From: UBA2219 sp964612075
Lineage (GTDB): Bacteria; Desulfobacterota; Deferrimicrobia; Deferrimicrobiales; Deferrimicrobiaceae
Assembly (NCBI GenBank): GCA_964612075.1
Contig: CAZTFC010000016.1
Coordinates: 1 to 46,874 of the forward strand
Direction: 5' to 3'
DNA: 46,874 nt
In this document: one piece after another, positions 1 to 7,282 of the stretch
Layout: every line of letters begins with the position of its first letter
Numbering within the stretch: the stretch's first letter is position 1
The notes under the pieces: generated by a model
Told to the model about the DNA's origin: nothing
Databases searched by the model: none
The model's input: only the letters and a program-made list of their open reading frames with translations
Made by a program: the position numbers and the translations under genes

Positions 1-332
1 AACAGGTCGTTGCCGCAGCAGACGCACCGGTAGATCCCCTTCTCGTAGTGCTTGTTGTACTTTCCGGTGAACGCCCTCTCCGTCCCCTTCTTCCGGGTGA
101 CGTAGTACTGGTCCGCGGTCAGCTGTTTCTGCCACTCCTTGTCGGTCTTCACGATCTTGTCCACCGTCACATACCCCCCCGCCGCGGCCGAATAGACCCG
201 TATCCGCCTCTTCTCCGCGGCGCGCGCCAGCCCTTCGGGCAGCGACAGATCGACCAGCACGCCGCCCGCCAGCACGAGCGCGGTCCGAAGGAACTCCCCT
301 CTTCCCATCAGCACGGTATCCCATTTTTCCAT
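1..332 (-). CDS. msrB: peptide-methionine (R)-S-oxide reductase MsrB, exported form, 3' end cut by the window
   Basis: MsrB reduces methionine-R-sulfoxide in proteins. About 110 residues are visible. Residues 68-95 carry the family's N-terminal signature (WQKQLTADQYYVTRKKGTE, then AFTGKYN), followed by YRCVCCGNDLF at 101-111, which supplies the first CxxC of the structural zinc site. The catalytic cysteine lies beyond base 1 and is not visible. A hydrophobic stretch at residues 15-33 after a short basic segment (GRGEFLR) looks like a Sec or degenerate Tat signal, so the enzyme probably acts outside the cytoplasm. The ATG at 332 is preceded by GGAAGGAG at good spacing. It is transcribed away from the ECF sigma factor gene across a 134-bp intergenic region, which suggests that it belongs to that regulon. 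Confidence 0.88.
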   Translation of the reverse strand, partial: MEKWDTVLMGRGEFLRTALVLAGGVLVDLSLPEGLARAAEKRRIRVYSAAAGGYVTVDKIVKTDKEWQKQLTADQYYVTRKKGTERAFTGKYNKHYEKGIYRCVCCGNDL

Positions 333-466
333 TTCACGGACTCCTTCCTCGCGATTCCCCTCACCCGTTCGTCGCCGGAGCGCGCAAATCCTTACCGATG
401 GTGAGATGCTATACTACCCGCTCGCGGTTTCCGCTCCCGGCCCCGGTCCGTAAAGGGTATGAACCG

Positions 467-1051
467 ATGAACAAGGCGCGGCCGATCGATCCGTCGGATT
501 GGGTGCACCGGTACGGGGACTACCTCTTCCGGTTCGCGATGCTGCGCGTGAGGGACCGCGCGAAGGCCGAGGACCTGGTCCAGGAGACGTTCCTCGCGGC
601 ATTGAAAGGGCGGGACTCCTTTTCCGGCGACTCTACCGAGATGACCTGGCTCACCGGGATCCTGAAGCACAAGATCTTCGACCATTTCCGAAGGCAGTCG
701 CGGGAGGCGCCCCTGACCGGCGCGGACTTCCCGGAACTGCCGGGGGACGATCCGTTCGACGCCCGCGGGCATTGGGCAACGCGCCCGGGGGAATGGGGAG
801 GCAACCCGGCGGACCTGCTGCAGCAGAGGGCGTTCCACGAGCAGCTGAGGAAATGCATCGAGACGCTGCCACCGAACCATGCAAGCGCCTTCATCCTCCG
901 GGAGATCGACGGGGCGGGCACGAAGGAGATCTGTAAGGTATTGGGCGTCACCGAGACGAACCTCTGGGTGATCCTCCACCGCGCGAGGGCCCGTCTGCGC
1001 GAGTGCCTGGAGACCCGTTGGTTCGGACGCACGGGGAGGGAGTCCGGATGA
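467..1051 (+). CDS. ECF-type RNA polymerase sigma factor
   Basis: Sigma-70 family factor of 194 residues with only regions 2 and 4, the ECF layout. Region 2 is at about residues 14-75 (DYLFRFAMLRVRD, AEDLVQETFLAAL, then TWLTGILKHKIFDHFRR). Region 4 is at about 125-180, with a helix-turn-helix around KEICKVLGVTETNLWVILH. The open frame extends upstream to 398, but the ATG at 467 begins the conserved part and has AAAGGG about 9 bases ahead. A TATACT hexamer at 410-415 could be a -10 element; I see no convincing -35. The stop overlaps the start of the anti-sigma gene by 4 bp, so the two are translationally coupled. Confidence 0.9.
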   Translation: MNKARPIDPSDWVHRYGDYLFRFAMLRVRDRAKAEDLVQETFLAALKGRDSFSGDSTEMTWLTGILKHKIFDHFRRQSREAPLTGADFPELPGDDPFDARGHWATRPGEWGGNPADLLQQRAFHEQLRKCIETLPPNHASAFILREIDGAGTKEICKVLGVTETNLWVILHRARARLRECLETRWFGRTGRESG

Positions 1052-1302
1052 TTTCCTGCAGGGAAGCGACGCGGCTGGTGTCGCTGGCGATGGACACGGA
1101 ACTGCCCTTCGCCGGCAGGATGCGGCTGCGCCTGCATATCTTCATATGCAAAGGGTGCGCGCGGTTCGAGCGGCAGCTTCTCCTGATCCGCGAGGCGCTG
1201 CGGCGTCCCGGAGGCCTGTCGGACCGGGCGGATGCGGGCGCCGACGGAACCCTGTCGGAAGAGGCCCGGGAACGGATCCTCCGGTCCCTCCGGAACGCCT
1301 GA
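1048..1302 (+). CDS. zinc-binding anti-sigma factor (ZAS type)
   Basis: A short protein of 84 residues that starts inside the stop codon of the sigma factor gene (ATGA). It has the ZAS zinc signature HxxxCxxC at His30, Cys34 and Cys37, plus an upstream Cys4. The spacing Cys-26-His-4-Cys-3-Cys is the same as in RsrA of Streptomyces, where this cluster is redox-active and oxidation releases the sigma factor SigR. Here it is inferred to hold the adjacent ECF sigma factor in the cytoplasm. No membrane segment is present, which argues for sensing inside the cell. The divergent msrB gene fits an oxidant-responsive circuit. Confidence 0.85.
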   Translation: MISCREATRLVSLAMDTELPFAGRMRLRLHIFICKGCARFERQLLLIREALRRPGGLSDRADAGADGTLSEEARERILRSLRNA

Positions 1303-1314
1303 CCCCCGGCCGCC

Positions 1315-2643
1315 CTAATCCTCCCCGTAATAGAAGCGATACAGCCGCTCCGGCTCCACCCCGGCGAGGTACCCCGCGATCATGCACTGGTTGCGGAAGG
1401 CGGTCCGGACGATTCCCAGCCGTCGCCACCGGCGCGCCGAGGTGAGGATCGGCTTCTCCAGGGTTACGATCCTCCCCCGCCGTCGCAGTTGGCGCACCAA
1501 CTCGAAGTCCTCCATGATCGGAAGGGGCGCGAATCCCCCCATCTCCCCGAAGACGCGCTTCTCCAGGAACAGCCCCTGGTCGCCGTACGGCCAACGCAGG
1601 ATCGAGGAGCGGAAATTCGTGACACGTTCCGCGATGCGGATCGCCGCCCCGGACCCGTCGGTGCGAAAACCGAAGGCGCCCGCCACGGTCGCGGGATCTT
1701 CCAGCGCCCGGCGCGCGGCGTCGGCGTAGCCTTCGGGCAGGAGCGTATCGGCGTGGAGAAAAAGGAGGATCCGCCCCTTGGCGGCCCCGGCGCCGGCGTT
1801 CATCTGCGCCGCCCGGCCGCCCGGAACGGCCAGGACGGCGGCGCCCGCCCGCGAGGCGATCTCCCGCGTTCCGTCCCGGCTCCCGCCGTCCGCGACGAGG
1901 ATCTCCACCCCTTCCGCCCGGGAGGCGGCCTCCAGGGTCCGCCCCAGCGCGGCGGCCTCGTTCCGCGTCGGGACGACGACGGAGATCGGCGCCTTTCCGC
2001 CGAAGGCTTCCGTGAAGCGGGGATCCCCCCGGATCCCTTCGAGGTCCTCCGCCCGGTCCACGTCGCGGAGAGTCGGCAGTTCAAGGGACGTCATCCCGAG
2101 ACGGCGGATCGCCCCGCGCGTCTGCCGGCACACCCGCTCGGATCCCCAGTCGACGCCCTCGAACAGCTCCGGGCGAAAGGCCCTCGTCCCGATCAGGTAG
2201 TAGCCGCCGTCCACGGCGGGCCCGAGGACGACATCCCGCTCTTCAAGCCCGTCGACGGCCCGGCGCAGGATGCCGGGGGACAGCTCCGGAACGTCGGCGC
2301 CGACGGCGAGGGCGCCCGCGGCCCCCGCGGAAAAGGCCGCACCGAACGCGTGCCGCAGACGGACGCCGAGATCGCCTTCGGGCTGCGGCGCGTACCGTGG
2401 CCCCTCCCCCAGCCAGGCGCGGAAATAGCGCACACGGCCGCCCGTGCAGCAGACCGTGATCGCGATCTCCCCGGTTTCGCGCGCGGCGCGCGCAGCCCCC
2501 GCGGCGTGCTCGGCCATGCGCCGGTGCAGCAGCGCCGCGCTCCGGGCCCCGATCGCGGGGATCAAGCGCGTCTTGACCTCCCCGGAAACGGGGTACCGCG
2601 CGAAGAGCAGGACATGGCAGACGCCTCCCCGCATCCGTCCCAT
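1315..2643 (-). CDS. fused DUF2064-type transferase / family 2 glycosyltransferase (selenodomain-associated type)
   Basis: A 442-residue protein made of two domains that are usually separate. Residues 1-210 match the TIGR04282/DUF2064 nucleotidyl or glycosyl transferase-like family (SGEVKTRLIP, GADVPELS, GPAVDGGYYLIG). Residues 220-442 match the TIGR04283 GT-A glycosyltransferase family (ISVVVPTRNEAAALG, ADGGSRDGT, FLHADTLLP, GDQGLFLEKRVFG). Both families are annotated as radical-SAM/selenodomain-associated transferases; their substrate is not firmly known, although related proteins are linked to arsenosugar synthesis. The ATG at 2643 shares its A with the TGA of the upstream oxidoreductase gene (TGATG), so translation is coupled. 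The gene ends 12 bp from the convergent anti-sigma gene. No radical SAM gene is in view. Confidence 0.85.
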   Translation of the reverse strand: MGRMRGGVCHVLLFARYPVSGEVKTRLIPAIGARSAALLHRRMAEHAAGAARAARETGEIAITVCCTGGRVRYFRAWLGEGPRYAPQPEGDLGVRLRHAFGAAFSAGAAGALAVGADVPELSPGILRRAVDGLEERDVVLGPAVDGGYYLIGTRAFRPELFEGVDWGSERVCRQTRGAIRRLGMTSLELPTLRDVDRAEDLEGIRGDPRFTEAFGGKAPISVVVPTRNEAAALGRTLEAASRAEGVEILVADGGSRDGTREIASRAGAAVLAVPGGRAAQMNAGAGAAKGRILLFLHADTLLPEGYADAARRALEDPATVAGAFGFRTDGSGAAIRIAERVTNFRSSILRWPYGDQGLFLEKRVFGEMGGFAPLPIMEDFELVRQLRRRGRIVTLEKPILTSARRWRRLGIVRTAFRNQCMIAGYLAGVEPERLYRFYYGED

Positions 2644-3764
2644 CAGCGGGGGCGCCCGGCCCGGGACCGCCGCATGAACCCGCGATCGAGCCGGTCCTTG
2701 AGCAGGAAGGCGACGCGCCCCGACGCGACGAATTTTCCCCGCGTCACAAGCCCGGTCCCGTCGCCCAGGTTCAGGATCAGCAGGAACCGCCTCTGCGGCC
2801 GGAAGGGGCGCAGGCTTCCCCCGAGCAGAGATGCGAGCAGGTTGTCGAACAGGACGGGCGCCTGCCGGACGGCGTAGACTCCGACGCGCGGAAGCGGCAT
2901 CGGCTCGAACCGGACGCAGTCCCCCGCCCCGAAGATCCCGGGGTGCGAAACCGCCTGCAGATGCTCGTCCACCGGCAGGGCTCCCTCCCCGTCGGTGCGC
3001 AGCCCCGAAGCTCCCATCACGGGCGGCGGACGGACGCCGGTCGCCAGCAGGACGAAGTCGGCCGCTTCGCGTTTTCCGTCCTCGAACAGGACGTCTTCGC
3101 CGTCGAACCCAGATACGCGCCGGCCGGTTTCCACGGCGATCCCGCTGCGCCGGCACCAGTCCTCCATCCGCTCCCCCGCCGGCTCCGGCATCCCCGCGAG
3201 CAGGCGGTCGTCCCCCGTCAGCAGCCGGATCGAGGCCCTCCGCCCGCGCCTCCGGCAGAGCGCCAGCGCGTTGGCCGCGGCTTCGCAGCCCGCGGGCCCT
3301 CCGCCCGCCACCAGGATCCGAAGGAGGCGGCCCGGGTCGGACCGGAGGATCCGGTGCCGCAGCTCCAGCAGCCGGGAGACCGGCTTGACCCGGAGCACAT
3401 GGTCGTTCCCGGCGACGCCGGGCAGCTCCCCCACCTCGCTGCCGACGTTCAGGGAAAGCGCGTCGAACGGGATCCGCTCCCCTCCCCCGGTAAGCAGGAT
3501 CCGCCCGTCCGCGTCGATCGACGCCGCCCGGTCGTCCAGGAAGCGCCCGCCTCCGGATTCCACCATCGCCCGGACGTCGACGCTCGCGTCTTCCGCTTCG
3601 TACAGCCCCGAAAGCAGGCCGGGCCCCATGCCGGAATACCAGAACGTCGGGGGGGAGATCACGGTCACGGAGATCCCCGCCCGGACGAACCGCCCCAGCC
3701 GGGCCATGCTGTAGAGATGGGCGTGCCCCGCCCCCGCGAAGACGAGTCGTTTCATGGTCCCCAC
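2643..3764 (-). CDS. FAD/NAD(P)-dependent oxidoreductase, SelD-associated (TIGR03169-like) NDH-2 family
   Basis: A flavoprotein of 373 residues. The first nucleotide-binding segment is LVFAGAGHAHLYSM near residues 6-20, the second is ILVAGGGPAGCEAAANA at about 147-163, and the FAD-contacting GIFGAGDC motif is near 290. The fold is that of type II NADH dehydrogenases and sulfide:quinone reductases; the GHAH start is typical of the subgroup fused to, or adjacent to, selenophosphate synthetase SelD. The physiological acceptor is unknown. The start is a GTG at 3764, with an ATG at 3755 as alternative; AAGGAG lies 3 bases before the GTG and 12 before the ATG, so the choice is open. The gene is coupled to the downstream transferase fusion, itself a selenodomain-associated family. 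Confidence 0.82.
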   Translation of the reverse strand: MGTMKRLVFAGAGHAHLYSMARLGRFVRAGISVTVISPPTFWYSGMGPGLLSGLYEAEDASVDVRAMVESGGGRFLDDRAASIDADGRILLTGGGERIPFDALSLNVGSEVGELPGVAGNDHVLRVKPVSRLLELRHRILRSDPGRLLRILVAGGGPAGCEAAANALALCRRRGRRASIRLLTGDDRLLAGMPEPAGERMEDWCRRSGIAVETGRRVSGFDGEDVLFEDGKREAADFVLLATGVRPPPVMGASGLRTDGEGALPVDEHLQAVSHPGIFGAGDCVRFEPMPLPRVGVYAVRQAPVLFDNLLASLLGGSLRPFRPQRRFLLILNLGDGTGLVTRGKFVASGRVAFLLKDRLDRGFMRRSRAGRPR

Positions 3765-3872
3765 GTTCTCCTTATCTCATTATTCCCTTCCCGAAACAAA
3801 TGTCTGCGCGGGACGCGTAAGGTATTCTCTATACCAGGGACTAACCGGCAAAAGGAAGCGGACGGAGGCCCC

Positions 3873-5345
3873 ATGGCGGTCTACGACTACGATCTCGGGA
3901 TCCTCGGAGGCGGCGCCGCGGGGCTGACCGCGGCGGCCGGGGCGGCGCGGTTCGGCGCGAAGACGCTCCTCGTCGAAAAAGCCGGGAAGCTGGGCGGCGA
4001 CTGCCTGCATTACGGCTGCGTCCCATCCAAGACGCTGCTTCGGACCGCGGAGGTATGGTCGCTGGCCCGCCGCTCGCGCGAGTTCGGGCTTCCCGCCCTG
4101 GAACTCCCCCCCGTGCGCCTGGCCGAGGTGATGGGCCGGGTCCGGTCGGTGATCGACACGATCCAGGAGCACGACTCCCCCGAGCGGTTCCGCCGGCTCG
4201 GCGCGGAGGTCCGGTTCGGGGAGCCGCGCTTCGCGGACGACCGCACCGTGCTGCTGGGCGGCGAGCGCCTGACCGCCCGGGCGTGGATCCTCGCCACCGG
4301 CTCGGCCCCGTCGCTCCCGCCGGTCCCGGGGCTCGATTCCGTCCCGTACTGGACCAACGAAACGGTCTTCTCGCAAAGCGAGCTGCCGGGGCGCCTGGTC
4401 GTCCTCGGGGGCGGCCCCGTCGGCGTCGAGATGGCGCAGGCGTTCCGCCGCCTGGGATCAGACGTCACGCTGGTCGAATACGCAGGGCAGCTGCTGCCCG
4501 CGGAGGATCCCGACGTCGCCGGGGTCGTCCGGGCGCGGCTCGAGGCCGAGGGGGTGACGGTTCTGACCGGGACCAAAGCCGTCAAGGCGGCCGCGGCAGG
4601 CCGATCGGTGGAGCTGCTGCTGGCCCCGGCGAACGGGGAGGGAACGACCCGTACCGTGCGTGGGGACGCCCTCCTGGTGGCCGCCGGGCGCAGGCCGAAC
4701 GTCGAGGGGCTGGAGCTTTCGGCGGCAGGCGTCGCGTTCACCCCCAAAGGGATCCCGGCCGACGCGAGGATGCGGACGAACGTGCCGCACATCTACGCCT
4801 GCGGCGACGTAAACGGCGTGTTCCCGTTCACTCACGTCGCGGGGTACGAGGCGGGGATCGCCCTGTCGAACGGGGTGCTGCGGCTTCCCCGGAAGGCGGA
4901 TTACGCGAAGGTCCCCTGGTGCACCTACACCGACCCGGAAGCGGCGAGCGTCGGGCTCAACGAGAAGCGGGCGAAGGAGGCGGGCGTGGAATACCGGGTC
5001 CTCTCCGCGCCGTTCCGGGAGAACGACCGCGCCCTGGCGTCGGGCGAGCCGGAAGGGATGATCAAGGTGCTGATCCGCCCGTCCGGGGCGCTTCTCGGAT
5101 GCCAGATCGCCGGCCACAACGCGGGCGAGCTGATCCACGAGTGGGTCGCCGCGATCAACGGCGGCGTGAAGCTCTCCACGCTGGCCGGCGCGATCCACGC
5201 CTACCCGACCCTTGCCGAGATCGCGAAGAAGGCGGCCGGCTCCTTCTACTCGGAAAAGCTGTTCGGCGAGCGGACGAGAAAGATCCTTCGACTCCTCTTC
5301 GGGCTGCGGGGAACGGCGGGGGCGCCGGAAGGGAAGGGGCGATGA
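3873..5345 (+). CDS. mercuric-reductase-like pyridine nucleotide-disulfide oxidoreductase
   Basis: A protein of 490 residues in the dihydrolipoamide dehydrogenase/mercuric reductase family. The N-terminal FAD motif is ILGGGAAGLTAAAGAARFG, followed by the redox-active disulfide GGDCLHYGCVPSKTLL at about residues 40-55. The NAD(P) motif VVLGGGPVGVEMAQAF is near 177, YACGDVNG binds FAD near 308, and the C-terminal HAYPTLAE supplies the active-site His/Glu of the dimer partner. No N-terminal HMA domain or C-terminal vicinal Cys pair is present, so it is unlikely to be a true mercury detoxifier. The ATG at 3873 is preceded by GGAGG. The stop overlaps the TVP38 gene (ATGA). NCBI models include fusions of a TVP38 protein with this oxidoreductase, so the pair probably works together. 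Confidence 0.88.
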   Translation: MAVYDYDLGILGGGAAGLTAAAGAARFGAKTLLVEKAGKLGGDCLHYGCVPSKTLLRTAEVWSLARRSREFGLPALELPPVRLAEVMGRVRSVIDTIQEHDSPERFRRLGAEVRFGEPRFADDRTVLLGGERLTARAWILATGSAPSLPPVPGLDSVPYWTNETVFSQSELPGRLVVLGGGPVGVEMAQAFRRLGSDVTLVEYAGQLLPAEDPDVAGVVRARLEAEGVTVLTGTKAVKAAAAGRSVELLLAPANGEGTTRTVRGDALLVAAGRRPNVEGLELSAAGVAFTPKGIPADARMRTNVPHIYACGDVNGVFPFTHVAGYEAGIALSNGVLRLPRKADYAKVPWCTYTDPEAASVGLNEKRAKEAGVEYRVLSAPFRENDRALASGEPEGMIKVLIRPSGALLGCQIAGHNAGELIHEWVAAINGGVKLSTLAGAIHAYPTLAEIAKKAAGSFYSEKLFGERTRKILRLLFGLRGTAGAPEGKGR

Positions 5346-6046
5346 ACGCGCGCAAGGCCGCGCTCCTGGCCGTCTTCGCCGCGGTCGCGGCGGCGTTCTT
5401 CCTGCTCGACCTGGGGCGGTACCTCTCGCTGGAAAGCCTGAAAAGCAACCGGGCCGCGCTCGAAGCGCTGCGCGACCGGCACGCCCTCCTGTTCCCCGCC
5501 CTCTTCACGCTGGTCTACGTTTTCCAGACGGCGTTCTCCCTGCCGGGCGCCGCGATCCTTTCCCTCGCCGCCGGGGCGCTCTTCGGCCTCGTCCAGGGGA
5601 CTCTCCTCGCCGTGACGGGCGCGACCATCGGGGCGATCCTGGCGTTCTGGGTGAGCCGCACGCTGCTGCGCGACTGGGCCGTGAAGAAGCTTAAGGGGAG
5701 GATGGAGGCGGTCGACCGGGGGCTGCGGGAAAAGGGGCTGTCGTATCTCCTGTTCCTGCGTCTGGTCCCGGTGTTCCCCTTCTTCCTCGTCAACCTGGCG
5801 TGCGGCGTCACGGGGCTCCCCTTGCGCACCTACGCGCTGGGAACGTTCTTCGGGATCATCCCGGGGGGCGCGGTGTACGTGAACGCCGGGGCGAGCCTGG
5901 CGACGGTGGAAAGCCTGGCCCAGGTGGCGAGCCCCCGGGTCCTGGCCTCCTTCGCGCTCCTCGGGCTGTTCGCGCTCCTGCCGGCGATCGTCAATTCCGT
6001 GAAAAAGCGCCGCGCGGAAAAAGCCGTTCCCGGGACGGGAGGATGA
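5342..6046 (+). CDS. TVP38/TMEM64 (DedA superfamily) membrane protein
   Basis: An integral membrane protein of 234 residues with about six hydrophobic segments. The family motifs are visible: SLPGAAILSLAAGALFG at about residues 65-80, the charged amphipathic RTLLRDWAVKKLKG, and RLVPVFPFFLVNLACGVTG at about 138-156, followed by FFGIIPGGAVYVNAGA. DedA/TVP38 proteins are now linked to lipid scrambling or lipid carrier recycling at the inner membrane, though no substrate can be read here. It overlaps the upstream flavoprotein gene by 4 bp and is separated from the DUF547 gene by one base, so all three are one transcription unit. The basic C-terminus (VKKRRAEK) is probably cytoplasmic. Confidence 0.9.
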   Translation: MNARKAALLAVFAAVAAAFFLLDLGRYLSLESLKSNRAALEALRDRHALLFPALFTLVYVFQTAFSLPGAAILSLAAGALFGLVQGTLLAVTGATIGAILAFWVSRTLLRDWAVKKLKGRMEAVDRGLREKGLSYLLFLRLVPVFPFFLVNLACGVTGLPLRTYALGTFFGIIPGGAVYVNAGASLATVESLAQVASPRVLASFALLGLFALLPAIVNSVKKRRAEKAVPGTGG

Positions 6047-6047
6047 A

Positions 6048-6917
6048 ATGACCCGGCGCGGAAGGCATCGGAAGGGGCCGAGCCTGCGGACCGGTTGGGG
6101 CATGGCTCTCCTGAAAGGGCTGCTGATCGTCGCCGTGGCCGCCTCCGCGGCGCCCGCTGCCCCGGAGGCCGATCCGTGGACGATCTGGGCGGCCCACGAC
6201 CCGAAGGGGGAGGTCCGGGTCGACCACGCGGAGTGGGACCGTTTCCTGGGGGAATACCTGGTGACGGAACACCCCTCCGGCATCCACCGGGTCAGGTACG
6301 GGTCCGTGACGCCGGACGACCGGAAGGCGCTCGGGGATTACCTCCGCGCCCTCGAAGGGACGGAGGTGTCCGGGCTCGGCCGGGAGGAGCAGAAAGCGTA
6401 CTGGATCAACCTGTACAACGCCCTGACCGTCATGGTCGTCCTCGATCGTTACCCCGTGGGAAGCATCCGGGATATCGACATCTCCCCCGGGCTTTTCCGC
6501 AGAGGCCCCTGGGGAGCGAAGCTGCTCACCATCCAGGGAAGGAAGGTGAGCCTGGACGACATCGAGCACCGGATCCTGCGCCCCCTCTGGAAAGACAGCC
6601 GGATTCACTATGCCGTGAACTGCGCCAGCCTCGGGTGCCCGAATCTCCAGCCGGAGGCCTACACGCGGGCGAACACGGAGTCCCTCCTGGAAAAGGGCGC
6701 CCGGGAGTTCGTGAATCACCCCCGGGGCGTCCGCCTGGAAGGGAACCGGCTCCGCCTCTCCTCCATCTACCGCTGGTTCCGGGCCGATTTCGGGGGATCG
6801 GAGGAATCGGTGCTGCGGCATCTGCGAAAGCACGCCGAACCCGGGCTTTCGGAGAAGTTGACGGGGTTCCGCGGAAAGATCTCGTACGATTACGACTGGC
6901 GGATCAACGAACCATAG
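6048..6917 (+). CDS. DUF547 domain protein, secreted or membrane-anchored
   Basis: A protein of 289 residues with a basic N-terminus and a hydrophobic segment at about residues 19-37 (ALLKGLLIVAVAASAAP), so it is exported. The DUF547 signatures are clear: QKAYWINLYNALTVMVV at about 121-137 and IHYAVNCASLGCPNLQ at about 185-200. The conserved Cys/Asn cluster suggests an enzyme related to cysteine hydrolases, but the family's activity is not established. It starts one base after the stop of the TVP38 gene. The combination of flavoprotein disulfide reductase, TVP38 and DUF547 recurs in bacteria and suggests one envelope process. Confidence 0.85.
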   Translation: MTRRGRHRKGPSLRTGWGMALLKGLLIVAVAASAAPAAPEADPWTIWAAHDPKGEVRVDHAEWDRFLGEYLVTEHPSGIHRVRYGSVTPDDRKALGDYLRALEGTEVSGLGREEQKAYWINLYNALTVMVVLDRYPVGSIRDIDISPGLFRRGPWGAKLLTIQGRKVSLDDIEHRILRPLWKDSRIHYAVNCASLGCPNLQPEAYTRANTESLLEKGAREFVNHPRGVRLEGNRLRLSSIYRWFRADFGGSEESVLRHLRKHAEPGLSEKLTGFRGKISYDYDWRINEP

Positions 6918-6961
6918 AATCAGCGGTACCCTGAAAGGGAAAGGAGGCATCGGATACTCGG

Positions 6962-7267
6962 CTGGCGAACCGGGCGATCCTGATCGTGTTCGGCGTGGCG
7001 ATGTACGCCGTCTCCCCGCGCGCCCGCGGCAATCAGCCCGCGGAGCAGTTCTTCTCCGGCAAGGACGAGTCCGGGAGGGAAGCCGGCGCCTTCTTCCTCA
7101 CGTCGAGCGTCCTGATCTCGTGGATCTTCGCCAAGTCCGTCCAGAACGCGGCGGACCTGGGGCAGAGCTTCGGGCTGCCGGGCGGCGTCGCGTACGCGGC
7201 CTACTGGCTCTCCTTCATCGTGGCCGGGGCGGTCCTGTACCACATAAGGAGCAGAGGAAAATACTGA
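6962..7267 (+). pseudogene. N-terminal remnant of a sodium:solute symporter (SSS family)
   Basis: About 100 residues (LANRAILIVFGVAMYAV, then QFFSGKDESG, FFLTSSVLISWIFAKSV, GVAYAAYWLSF) match the first three membrane segments of sodium:solute symporters, whose full length is about 450-600 residues. A strong AAGGAGG at 6941-6947 has no ATG at the usual distance; the in-frame choices are CTG at 6962 and GTG at 6986. The frame ends at a TGA at 7265-7267, only 15 bp before the 3' end of the oppositely oriented TRAP gene, and no remaining symporter sequence is found further on. It therefore looks like a gene truncated by deletion or by the arrival of the TRAP module. It is the only content of the 365 bp between 6917 and 7283. 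Confidence 0.7.
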
Positions 7268-7282
7268 GAGTGCCCCGCGGCG

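Noticed and set aside
3873..5345. True mercuric reductase (merA)
   Set aside because: No N-terminal HMA domain, no C-terminal vicinal cysteines, and no other mer genes nearby.
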